Shown one piece after another: positions 44,601 to 50,476 of a stretch of DNA of 64,000 nucleotides (positions are counted from its first letter, which is position 1; each line of letters opens with the position of its first letter). The translations under genes were made by a program, and so were the position numbers. The notes under the pieces are model-generated. The model was not told the origin of the DNA. It saw only the letters and a list, made by a program, of their open reading frames with translations, and searched no databases. Where the stretch lies: assembly GCA_903884235.1 (NCBI GenBank), contig CAISEB010000028.1, positions 1-64,000 on the forward strand, read 5' to 3'. Source of the stretch: an uncultured Pseudomonadota bacterium. Its GTDB lineage: Bacteria > Pseudomonadota > Gammaproteobacteria > Steroidobacterales > Steroidobacteraceae.

Positions 44601-46971
44601 GTTCCACGTCGAGATCGTCGATTCGGCCGGCAACCCGATCGCGGGCTCGGCGACGAACCCGAATGGCGGCCAGGTTGGTCCGAACTACTCGCACCAGAAC
44701 ATCGTCGCGCTGCTGCCTGAGATGACGCAGACCTACACGGGCCAGTGCACCGACCAGGGCTCGCTGCCGACGGTCAACGGTGCGCCGCAGGAGCTGTACT
44801 GGGATCTGGGCGTGCGCATGGATGCGTCGATGCACGCGGCCGGCCACAACCTGTACTTCAATGCGGCGACGGTCGCGACCGGCTACACGCTCGAGGCGGC
44901 CGCCACGGCGACCGTGTCCGGCGGCGGCACGGTCACGGCGGTCAACGTGTTCAACCCGGGCGCCAACTACACCAGCGTCCCGACCGTGTCGTTCACGGGC
45001 GGTGGCGGCACCGGTGCGACGGCGACGGCCCACGTCACCGGGGGTACGGTGACCTCGGTCACGCTGAACACCGGCGGCACCGGCTACACGAGCGCACCGA
45101 CGGTGGTGTTCACCGGCGGCGGCATCCAGCCGAACGCGGGCGACACCAGCAACTCGGTGGCGATCGCGCTGACGGCGAAGAACTCGATCCTCAGCGACGC
45201 GGTCAACCTGGCCGGCATCAATTCGCTGGTGGCGAGCCCGAACGTCGTGCCGGCGTCGGCTCCGGTCCAGGGCCAGTACTGCAACGGCGCGCGCATTCCG
45301 CCTGAGCAGTGCACGACGCAGAGCCAGGGCGCGAACAACAACGGCATGTGCCTCGGCTACTTCACGCCGGCGGGCCAGTCGGAGACCTTCGGCGTGGCCC
45401 CGGTGTTCGTGTTCAACGGCATCAAGGCGAGCGCGACGGTCGACGAGGGCAACAACTGGATCAACATGACCTACGGTCCGTTGAGCCTGAGCCGTCCGGG
45501 CGTCGACAATCGCGCGGTGTCGGCGGAGCCGACGGTCGCCGGTCCGGTCGTGGGCGCCGCCAGCGGCGCGTACACGATCATGGAAGGTTCGCCTGCCATC
45601 GATCAGGGCGCGAACACGGGCGGCAGCCTGCCGAACCACGACTTCTTCGGTCAGCCGCGCCCGCAGGGCGGTGGTTACGACATCGGCGCGGTGGAGCTGA
45701 GGCCGCAGCTTGTGAACCTCGGCATCACGAAGACGGCCAGCGTGACCAGCGCGATCCGGGGTGACACCGTGACCTACACGGTCACGGCGACCAACCCGAG
45801 CGGCGTGGCGGTGATCGGCGCTCAGGTGCTCGACGCCCTCGGCACCGGCGTCACTGCGACGTGGACCTGCACGGCGAGCACGGGCTCGACCTGCGCGACG
45901 ACGGCCGGTTCGGGCAGCCTCACGGCGGCGAACGGCGGGACCGTCACGCTGGCGGCCAACGGCGGTTCGGTGACGTTCGTCATCAGCGCGACGCTGGGTT
46001 CGACCGTGCCGACGGGCAACCTCGTCAACACGGCCAACGTCGTCACGCCGGCTGGCTACACGGAGGCGAACGCCGCGGACAACACGGCGCAGGCCATCGT
46101 CCTCGTGACGGTGCCGGCGCCGACGCTGACCACGATCTCGCCGTCGAGCGGCGTCCAGGGTACGACCGGGAACTACACGCTCACGGGTACGAACCTGGCC
46201 GGCACGACGGCGGTCACGGTGACCGCGAGCGGCGTGGCGTGCACGCCGACGGCGTCGACCGCGACGTCGGTGACCGCGAGCTGCGCGATCTCGCCGACGG
46301 CAACGCTGGGTGCGCACACCGTGAACGTCACGGCGCCCGGCGGCTCGGCGGCGACGGGCCTGACCCTGACGGTCACGGCACCGGCGGTGCCGACGCTGAC
46401 GTCGATCGCGCCGAACACGGGGGCGCAGGGCACGACGGCGACCTACACGCTGACGGGCACGAACCTGGCCAATCCGACGGCGATCACCGTCGGCGGCAAT
46501 GGCGTGACCTGCCCGGTGAACACGATCACCCTGCCGACGGCGACATCCTTCCAGGTGAGCTGCACCATCACGAACGGGGCCGCTCGCACGGCGCGGAACG
46601 TGACGGTGACCACGCTCAATGGAGTGTCCAATGCGGTGACGCTCACGGTCACGGCGGCGCCGGCGCCGACGGTGACCGGCGTCACGCCGACGACGGTCAA
46701 GCGTGGGACCACGGGTGCGACGTTCACGATCACGGGCACGAACCTGGGCAACGCGACCGGGGTGGCGTTCCCGAATGCCGCGGGCGTCAACGGCACCAAC
46801 GGGTTCGGGTCGTGCAACCCGGTGGCGCAGGGCTCCACGGCAACGTCGCTGAACGTCCTGTGCGGGACGATCCCGACCACTGCCGCGCTGGGCAATCGCA
46901 ACGTGAGGGTCACGACGGCCGCCGGCAATTCCGCGGCCAACACGGCAGTCACCGTGACCGTGACCAACTGA
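35644..46971 (+). CDS. giant exported protein with degenerate MCO, repeat, beta-helix and TIG domains
   Basis: The ATG at 35644 follows AGGAG and starts a signal peptide (cleavage near SLG/QVV); the product is 3775 residues. Residues about 32-520 resemble MCO cupredoxins (YLIESGTHPSIQAPMGLYGI, then YLVNGASFDRTNIG) without usual copper ligands. A GYTSAP-type repeat block interrupts this region at about 169-240. Then come tandem Ig/cadherin-like repeats (about 560-735), a long SdrD/CnaB-like region (about 740-2010), a larger GYTSAP block (about 2012-2235), a right-handed beta-helix (about 2373-3350) interrupted by a third GYTSAP block (about 3093-3161), a DUF11 domain (about 3356-3488) and three IPT/TIG domains to the end. 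No LPXTG or PEP-CTERM anchor is visible. It overlaps neither neighbour but follows MCO subunit 2 by 17 bases. Confidence 0.88.
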   Translation: MQILTSKPNKLFTGLAASVLLLVSQVSLGQVVNLSANPTGTTLPDGQTVPMWGYQCADAGTGGATCAAANPAAATAAVGKNWSPVVITVPYNSAGTTLTVKLTNNLSFTAGTGTNTIPTSLVIVGQLGGGLELTGSGNHHTTTVSPVHAPIGVTWSVPGVIDSSAGSIAVGASGSGYTSAPAVTITGGGGSGATAVATLSGGSVSSITLTSAGSGYTSAPTVTIAAPPAGGTQATATLNFTSFQTAGSATSTPPAQLPRVQSFGTEVVVGTPATLAWNNLRPGTYLIESGTHPSIQAPMGLYGILVVTSPTGTTPAQAFPTDPKLATTAASVYDADLKVVLSEIDPAQNEAVNTAVGTAGFAETTVWSGQPGGCGNPTSATYNTCYPPAVNYSPRYYLVNGASFDRTNIGASTTQILPVPATAVTGNVAVRLVNAGLRMHVPSIVGLPMTLIAEDGNPLPGVPRLQNEVFLAAGKTYDIVVKPSQTAGVYAPSTYAIFDRQLSLSTNNQHDGGMQAYFGVAGGATSGVGAPGGGSSAALALGAAKTYYCVNGTPLNVTDPLRGLLGGTTGAYGVSLSNSALPGTLSLQPNGTFSYTPPAAPATCGGTFAYTVNNVATPVTATIKECNATNSAALGCTFGGPPVLSNDSYASSNQKLLVINPPGVLLNDTDPAGLPLTVDPSTVTAAGFTLKVNADGSFTAQVPGPGDYSFTYNVKNSQGTAAAAPATVSLHFPTGSGLAVTLVDQKHGWTLANDYRWIIEEDRTFWIDPKCQVNTGSATRPKDSYGRDCPPVPVEALGYNFHSAGMPMVATGCVGSVSCENGQTLAGVAAVCDVGSGACRTDAAQRNQLLPGDVYLDPNKHYFLSVMPGDGINPSVQGAGGPVTDPITGKVRKFDPAIDCPALSDFAPGTGKCGHNMGGIQVGPQFDPQHNAVAPAVTISLAETPLPVAKIAVLVYEDDYPLNGENDAGGGVDIVAPNEAGLGGFQIELLDQAGALGDSTGQITYDMFNMPLTNALAGTKDPMTGLIACPIGSNTDNIIGMVVTCPNYESDGTTVSPLAGQAVIDNLYPGIYEPQAFPAADRIARGEEWLQTNTLDGGKPHEAFVRPGEPAYFQEFGPGGFHVQIGFANPKIINDRRSNSAGTGLCDPAPKGGGLVCNSGIQGSVHGNHMSRTPDERTYDTETYDAFRFSNCYAALSVPDQQTFAFTKCDSDGNFTFNNLPDGTYQLAVFDQWNDIMLDGLVNAVPINGVTPVTVTATQWRTNIYTRTYLDTNNNGVPDRDAAGNDLEGGIPLLPIAIRYRDGSIGFKNQTDLNGYATYNEVFPFMNWLVVEPDTTRFKQTSQHVVYDAGGPDDCTVEWKANNPGLACSVTAAHLAGTVETNSLPVELRVPGAVYCPDADCSKATDSFLNSAYVLGTVPTYTGGGSAAAPTGLSSGRIDPPWRTEGWQGLLGQHSFIDFGMKPFQPGETGGIQGLVVYASTRPYDDPTLLTQLVWEPAVPNVKVNLYKEDITADGVKTLTLVDSTYTTSWDKWAQGFRTDGTGTGALAVASDGGSIPNMNCAGQDSSSGFFATLQGSKMWLDYDPATGAPMTSYDASGAIVGNKHTLTAKSQFKCFDGWSMLNQIAPAPYDGKYQFPSIIDRDPTTGRPSGTGALNGVHSTQLPGTNCSICIANTIDKDPVSGKLLDPNPILPPGNYVVEVVTPSGYEIVKEEDKNILMGDIYVAPITQQIAGLGNVFILPDQAALNSYYNANNAVNPTTNLGVVNPRQDFASTDQIWPCVGQTRVVPDVMSLFPTVGQTAPFAGASRPLCDRKEVTLHDQDSVSAKFFVFTKNHIAAHFVGGMTNDMASEFDPFSPQFGEKFGVPNLPIRMRNFVGDEVTRIYADQWGAYNGMYFSSWEVNPPNPTGYAPQMSVACMNDPGPIKDLDPKSPTYGQMITDPAYNPAYSNFCYETPFMPGFTAYMDTPVTPTQAFADHYNLPDAEYPDATPVIKRADFQGNVGPWASGAEGVMSVTVNNGGSGYTAPATVSFSGGAGTGAAATATMKVANVTLTGGSGYTTAPNVTLTGGGGSGANATACIGVSSIKVTSGGTGYTQTPRVTLTGGGAPGTSGATATAHRTNNAVTSVTISNAGCGYTSAPTVSFTNGGTGSSGAAATASIDLTSVTVASGGTGYTAAPTVGFSAGNAAATASLGVASVTVTNGGSGYSSGPTVAFTGGTGTTATATIGGVTASVPLILKSYGDRVVQNPQFAGPSATVAPYNNKTTTRHYGFGAQCTSIGGTCAAISGVTVGGLPATVNSWDDGTINVTVPAGLALCPVQQHGVTAPAVCGEVVVTAGNGKQSIDGITVTVGGKAPTIVTTSSPSSKTWGEIDYNPLQTAIDNAAPGDLLIIDAGTYRENVIMWKPVRLQGVGAGSVTINADAQPAGKMDSWRRRVSCLFGLTIDGTPLSNPTGFDPSGTYTCPAGMYFRADRIPFEGFVGWDASSNGNLAQVLQEPSLMGAYEGAGVTVVGRGINQALAGTTDLWGQVGGAGTFPDGSRYVNATTDCNSKTTGPGYADYATSNYLCNPSSIDGVSIINSSQGGGGIFLHGWSHNMQIANTRISANAGTLSGAINLGNGETPPAFTVDNTICFGNNGGAPNPAPLCPPIPPGVNVKTNGVIPMQLNTHVRIHHNQIIDNASIGDALFSGSPAGAGGITISTGSDFYQVDHNWIAANLTSSDGGGIAHMGVSFNGQINNNFVLFNQANNPTLPVDGGGIVIMGAQEDRTLASGVECGGTTDLDCPPGIGDGTGPGLVIDSNLILGNSAEDGSGGGLRMRQTNGAEVVAFQKSPNDWYDITVTNNIIVNNVAGWDGGGVSLQDSFKTQFVNNTVASNDTTASAGVLFKTLGAIDAASPPPGCLPTPDPNQPQDPNCLKANGPHIPQPAGLVTMQNTPNIMAQLTGDVNCPAGYGYGDAADSAASLKNGRCILVGLPNIVNDLFWQNRAFHVEIVDSAGNPIAGSATNPNGGQVGPNYSHQNIVALLPEMTQTYTGQCTDQGSLPTVNGAPQELYWDLGVRMDASMHAAGHNLYFNAATVATGYTLEAAATATVSGGGTVTAVNVFNPGANYTSVPTVSFTGGGGTGATATAHVTGGTVTSVTLNTGGTGYTSAPTVVFTGGGIQPNAGDTSNSVAIALTAKNSILSDAVNLAGINSLVASPNVVPASAPVQGQYCNGARIPPEQCTTQSQGANNNGMCLGYFTPAGQSETFGVAPVFVFNGIKASATVDEGNNWINMTYGPLSLSRPGVDNRAVSAEPTVAGPVVGAASGAYTIMEGSPAIDQGANTGGSLPNHDFFGQPRPQGGGYDIGAVELRPQLVNLGITKTASVTSAIRGDTVTYTVTATNPSGVAVIGAQVLDALGTGVTATWTCTASTGSTCATTAGSGSLTAANGGTVTLAANGGSVTFVISATLGSTVPTGNLVNTANVVTPAGYTEANAADNTAQAIVLVTVPAPTLTTISPSSGVQGTTGNYTLTGTNLAGTTAVTVTASGVACTPTASTATSVTASCAISPTATLGAHTVNVTAPGGSAATGLTLTVTAPAVPTLTSIAPNTGAQGTTATYTLTGTNLANPTAITVGGNGVTCPVNTITLPTATSFQVSCTITNGAARTARNVTVTTLNGVSNAVTLTVTAAPAPTVTGVTPTTVKRGTTGATFTITGTNLGNATGVAFPNAAGVNGTNGFGSCNPVAQGSTATSLNVLCGTIPTTAALGNRNVRVTTAAGNSAANTAVTVTVTN
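36151..36360 (+). repeat. GYTSAP protein-repeat block A
   Basis: About two units of the pattern SGSGYTSAPxVTITGGGGSG lie inside the cupredoxin-like region of the giant protein. The same pattern recurs in blocks B and C of the gene. Confidence 0.75.
41680..42345 (+). repeat. GYTSAP protein-repeat block B
   Basis: About seven imperfect units of roughly 28-35 codons, each with a GGxGYTxxPxVxFxGG core and an Ala/Thr-rich strand, are tandemly arrayed in the giant gene. They mark a change from SdrD-like to beta-helix architecture. Confidence 0.8.
44905..45140 (+). repeat. GYTSAP protein-repeat block C
   Basis: About two units (GANYTSVPTVSFTGGGGTG and GGTGYTSAPTVVFTGGG) interrupt the beta-helix part of the giant protein. 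Confidence 0.75.
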
Positions 46972-47055
46972 TGGGCTGACAACGCCGTGCGGACCAGGAC
47001 GGTCCGCGCGGCGGCCCCTCGGGGATCCGCCGATTCGATTTGAGACGACGATCAC

Positions 47056-47095
47056 AGGCCGGACATCTAGTCATTGGATGTCCGGCCTTTTCTTT
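47056..47095 (+). terminator. strong intrinsic terminator after the giant gene
   Basis: AGGCCGGACATC (47056-47067) pairs perfectly with GATGTCCGGCCT (47077-47088), a 12-bp stem with a 9-base loop, followed by TTTTCTTT. It ends the MCO operon 85 bases after the giant gene stop. Confidence 0.93.
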
Positions 47096-47205
47096 GTAGG
47101 CTGTAGGTTGGCCGAGGTGTGCCCCGGGATACGTCCCGGTGAATGGCGCAGGCCGACGGCGCGCGATTCGCGGGCTTGATCGACCGCCCTTGGGAGGCTT
47201 GAGGG

Positions 47206-47706
47206 ATGTTTCGCAGCATGACGACTCGATCGGGCGACTCGCGATCCGCGGCGGGCGCATCGCAATGGCGACTGATCGCGACGCTTGCGGCGCTCGCGAT
47301 CCTCGCAGCCGGCACCGCGCGCGCCGACGTGCCCGATGCCCCAGCCGGTGTGGCGCGGCCAGCCGCGCCGGTCGCCCATACGCAGGTCGCAGGGACCCTC
47401 GATCATCGCCTCAACGTGTTGACGAAGGCGCTCGACCTAGACGAACGGCAGCGGTCCGAGCTGCGCACGATTCTCGAGGAGCAGCGCGAGGCGGTCCTGA
47501 AGATCTGGCGCGACACCAAGCTGTTGCCGGCCGAGCGCGCGCCGGCGACGCATGCCGTGGCGGAACGCACCGCGGATCGGATCCGGGCCATCCTCAACGA
47601 GGCGCAGCGGGCGAAGTACAACCCGCCGAAGCCGCCGCCGGCGCCGACCCCGGACTCGGGGGCGCCGAACGTCGACGCCTGGATGAAGGCGACGCGACCG
47701 AAATGA
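47206..47706 (+). CDS. Spy/CpxP-like small periplasmic protein
   Basis: The 166-residue product has a long basic N-terminus and a signal helix (LIATLAALAILAAGTARA). The mature part is mostly helical: LDLDERQRSELRTILEEQRE and ADRIRAILNEAQRAKY resemble the LTxxQ-type motifs of Spy/CpxP-like envelope chaperones or metal-resistance sensors. A Pro-rich C-terminus follows. It is the first gene after the MCO terminator. Assignment to the Spy-like group is tentative. Confidence 0.6.
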   Translation: MFRSMTTRSGDSRSAAGASQWRLIATLAALAILAAGTARADVPDAPAGVARPAAPVAHTQVAGTLDHRLNVLTKALDLDERQRSELRTILEEQREAVLKIWRDTKLLPAERAPATHAVAERTADRIRAILNEAQRAKYNPPKPPPAPTPDSGAPNVDAWMKATRPK

Positions 47707-47801
47707 TCGTGCCGGCGTGCGGTTGGCGGAACTGAAGTGCGCGCAGCCGGTCGAAGTGTGGACGAAGACGCGGCGAATTGATCGACACCAGGAGTTGTTG
47801 T

Positions 47802-48167
47802 ATGTCGCGAGAGAAACTGATGCCCCACGCCGATTCGCTGGGCGACGCGATGCCGGCGGAGATCGCCGGACGGGCGACAACGCTGCGCACTGGCGCCGCC
47901 TGGGTCGCGCTGGTCGCGAGTGGCCTGCTTGCGATTCAGGCATCGGCCGCCACGCCCGCGCAGGCCCCGGCACCCGCCGCGCACGCCAAGAAGGCGATCA
48001 AGGGTTCCGCACAGCCGACGGCGCCGGTCGTCTCGCCGTACGCCCGCGCCGCGGCCCAGCATGCCCGTGCCCCGCAGACGGCCGGAGCCCAGGGGCCGAC
48101 CGCGGTGCAGGCCTCGGGTAAGTCCCGCACCCTGCACAGTCCCCGCACCATGACCAAGCGCCACTGA
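47802..48167 (+). CDS. hypothetical exported Ala-rich protein
   Basis: From the ATG at 47802 (AGGAG 7 bases upstream) the product is 121 residues; an earlier ATG at 47778 lacks a ribosome site. A hydrophobic segment (GAAWVALVASGLLAIQASAA) near residues 32-51 looks like a signal peptide after a long N-region. The rest is Ala/Pro/Lys-rich and low in structure, ending TMTKRH. I do not recognise it. Its stop overlaps the next start (ATGA). Confidence 0.55.
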   Translation: MSREKLMPHADSLGDAMPAEIAGRATTLRTGAAWVALVASGLLAIQASAATPAQAPAPAAHAKKAIKGSAQPTAPVVSPYARAAAQHARAPQTAGAQGPTAVQASGKSRTLHSPRTMTKRH

Positions 48168-48799
48168 TGATGGGCATCGCCGCAAAGTCCGCCGCTGCGC
48201 CGGCGACGCCGGTATCGCCCGGACCGTGGCATGGGGTCCTGCTCGTCGTCTCGCTCGTGGTGTGCGGCGCGTTCGCGCAGACCGCGCACGCGCAGGCCGA
48301 GCCGACCGCGCCCGCGACGCCGGTCGCCGACCAGCCGGCGCCGGCGCCGCCCGTGGCGCGTCGTGGACTTTCGATTCCGATGGCGCCAGACACCCGCGCC
48401 CCGACGGCCGAGGCCGGACGCCGCCCGGTCTACCACGGCATGAAGTCCAACACCAAGGCGCACGCGTACTATCTCGCGACCTGGGGCATCGATCGGCTGC
48501 GGGTCACCTACACGATGTCCGGCAACCTGATCCGCTTCAGTTTCCGCGTCGTCAATCCCGCGCTCGCAAAGGCACTGGGCGATCACGAGTCGATGCCGGA
48601 ACTGTATGCGCCGCGCAGCCATGCGATCCTGCCGGTCCCGACCATGGAGCAGGTCGGCCAGCTGCGGCAGTTGCACACCGACAAGGCCGGCGAGGAGTAC
48701 TGGATGGTCTTCTCCAACAAGGGCAACCTCGTGCGCCCCGGCGACCGTGTCAACGTCATCATCGGAAAATTCCACGCCGACGGCCTGGTCGTCGAGTGA
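48167..48799 (+). CDS. hypothetical exported protein with conserved-looking C-terminal domain
   Basis: The 210-residue product has a signal peptide (LLVVSLVVCGAFAQTAHAQA), a Pro/Ala-rich linker (to about residue 75) and a compact domain YYLATWGIDRLRVTYTMSGN, FSFRVVNPALAKAL, YWMVFSNKGNLVRPGDRVNV. I cannot name the family; the domain looks like a beta-sandwich accessory protein of the envelope. It lies between an unknown gene and the LolA-like pair in a same-strand run. Confidence 0.6.
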   Translation: MMGIAAKSAAAPATPVSPGPWHGVLLVVSLVVCGAFAQTAHAQAEPTAPATPVADQPAPAPPVARRGLSIPMAPDTRAPTAEAGRRPVYHGMKSNTKAHAYYLATWGIDRLRVTYTMSGNLIRFSFRVVNPALAKALGDHESMPELYAPRSHAILPVPTMEQVGQLRQLHTDKAGEEYWMVFSNKGNLVRPGDRVNVIIGKFHADGLVVE

Positions 48800-48827
48800 A
48801 CCCCACGCGATCCAAAGGACTGCACCC

Positions 48828-49619
48828 ATGACCCGTACTTCATTGCTCGCAAGCTGCGTGCTGGCGCTGACCACGGCCACCGCCGCCGTCGCCGCGCCGG
48901 CGAACCTCAGCGCCGAGCAGATCATCGACAAGAACATCGCCGCGCGCGGCGGGCTCGCCGCGTGGCGGGGCGTGAAGACCCTGACGGTCGAGGGGCAGCT
49001 CGACGCCGGCGGGACCACCAACCACCAGCTGCCCTACGTGCTCAAGCAGAAGCGCCCGCACAAGAGCCGGCTGGAGATCGTCTTCAAGGACCAGACCTCC
49101 GTGCAGGTCTACGACGGCACGCAGGGATGGAAGCTGCGCCCCTTCCTCAACCGCAACGACGCCGAGAGCTTCACGCCGGCCGAAGCCAAGGCCGCAGCCG
49201 CGGCGGATGAATTCGACGGCCCGCTGGTCGACTACGTCGCCAAGGGCACGCAGGTCACGCTGGCCGGCACCGAGCCGGTCGAGGGCCACCCGGCCTACAA
49301 GCTGCTGCTCACCCGGCACGACGGCGAGAAGCGCGCGCTGTGGATCGACGCCGGCACCTTCCTCGAGGTCAAGATGCAAGGCGAGCCGCGCAAGATCGAC
49401 GCCAAGCCGCACAACGTCGCGATCTATTTCCGCGAGTACAAGAACGAGCATGGCCTCGTCGTCCCGCACCTGCAGGAGACGGTCGTCGAGGGCACCAAGC
49501 AGGCGCAGCCGTACCGGATGACCGTCACCAAGTTCGCGGTCAACGAGTCGCTGGACGACACGCTGTTCCAGAAGCCGCAGCCGGCCATGGTCGCCGCCCC
49601 CGGCGCGAAGAAGCCGTAA
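48828..49619 (+). CDS. LolA-like outer-membrane lipoprotein-sorting family protein, copy 1
   Basis: The 263-residue exported protein has a signal peptide (LLASCVLALTTATAAVAAPA), followed by SAEQIIDKNIAARGGLAAWR and a beta-rich body (DGTQGWKLRPF, HPAYKLLLTRHDGEKRALWI, PHNVAIYFREYKNEHGLVVP) of the LolA/LolB-like or DUF4292-like type. It shares its opening motif (ARGGLxAW) with the next gene, so the two are paralogues. Such proteins bind a hydrophobic ligand such as a lipoprotein acyl chain in the periplasm. The ligand is unknown. Confidence 0.72.
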   Translation: MTRTSLLASCVLALTTATAAVAAPANLSAEQIIDKNIAARGGLAAWRGVKTLTVEGQLDAGGTTNHQLPYVLKQKRPHKSRLEIVFKDQTSVQVYDGTQGWKLRPFLNRNDAESFTPAEAKAAAAADEFDGPLVDYVAKGTQVTLAGTEPVEGHPAYKLLLTRHDGEKRALWIDAGTFLEVKMQGEPRKIDAKPHNVAIYFREYKNEHGLVVPHLQETVVEGTKQAQPYRMTVTKFAVNESLDDTLFQKPQPAMVAAPGAKKP

Positions 49620-49620
49620 C

Positions 49621-50472
49621 GTGCGCCGGTTCGCCCTGGCGCTCGCCCTCGTCGGCTTCGTCGGCACCGTGCAGGCGGCGTCACACGCGCCGCCTGCGCC
49701 CGCGAGGACCGCGGCCGAGGTCATCGAGCGCAACGTGGCCGCCCGCGGCGGCCTCGAGGCCTGGCGCAAGGTGGAGACCCTGGTGTGGCTCGGGCACGTG
49801 GAGCGTGCCAGCAGCAAGGAGGGCGCGCGGGTCGCGTTCGTGATGCAGCTGAAGCGCCCCAACCTGACGCGCTTCGAGCTCAAGGAGCAGTTCAACCAGT
49901 TCACGCGCATCTTCGACGGCACGCATGGCTGGAAGATCCGGCCCGCCGGCGACGGACGCCCGGAGAGCAAGTCGTTTTCGCCCGAGGAGGTCCAGTTCGC
50001 GCGCGCCGAGTTCGTCGTCGACGGGCCCCTGATCGACTACCAGGCCAAGGGCGTGACCGCGGAGCTGGATGGTCTCGACAACATCGAGGGCCACAAGGCG
50101 TACCGGCTGTCGCTGCGGCTGCCCTCGGGCGCCGAGCGCAAGGTCTGGATCGACCTCGCCACGAACCTCGAGCTTCGCTACGACCGTCCCGCGACCAATC
50201 CGCTCGTCGCCGGCAAGCCGGTGTCGGTCTACTACCGCAACTACCAGTCCATCGAAGGGCTGCAGATCCCGTTGAGCATCGAGGTCGGCGGCAGTGCGGA
50301 CAAGACGGCGCCCCAGGCGGCCGACAAACTGATCATCGAGCACGTCCTCGTCAACCCGAAGCTGGAAGACGGCGCCTTCCTGCCGCCGCCCGTGCCGATT
50401 CGCCACGGCGGCAAGATCCACATCCCCGGGGCGCCGGGCAGCCCGGGTCCGGGCCCGGGTCCGGGCCCGTGA
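49621..50472 (+). CDS. LolA-like protein, copy 2, with Gly-Pro tail
   Basis: The 283-residue product starts at a GTG one base after the previous stop. It has a signal peptide (FALALALVGFVGTVQAA), IERNVAARGGLEAWRKVETL and the same beta-rich body as its neighbour (DGTHGWKIRPAGDG, HKAYRLSLRLPSGAERKVWI, VSVYYRNYQSIEGLQIPLSI). It ends in a low-complexity tail of Gly and Pro (GPGPGPGP) coded by a short CCGGGC-like tandem. It is a tandem duplicate of copy 1. Confidence 0.7.
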   Translation: MRRFALALALVGFVGTVQAASHAPPAPARTAAEVIERNVAARGGLEAWRKVETLVWLGHVERASSKEGARVAFVMQLKRPNLTRFELKEQFNQFTRIFDGTHGWKIRPAGDGRPESKSFSPEEVQFARAEFVVDGPLIDYQAKGVTAELDGLDNIEGHKAYRLSLRLPSGAERKVWIDLATNLELRYDRPATNPLVAGKPVSVYYRNYQSIEGLQIPLSIEVGGSADKTAPQAADKLIIEHVLVNPKLEDGAFLPPPVPIRHGGKIHIPGAPGSPGPGPGPGP

Positions 50473-50476
50473 GCGC

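Noticed and set aside
36001-47055. An 11-kb open antisense frame (3684 codons) opposite the giant gene
   Set aside because: It mirrors the sense gene because sense codons TTA, CTA and TCA are rare. Its product is an Arg/Asp/His/Val-rich shadow without signal peptide or domains.
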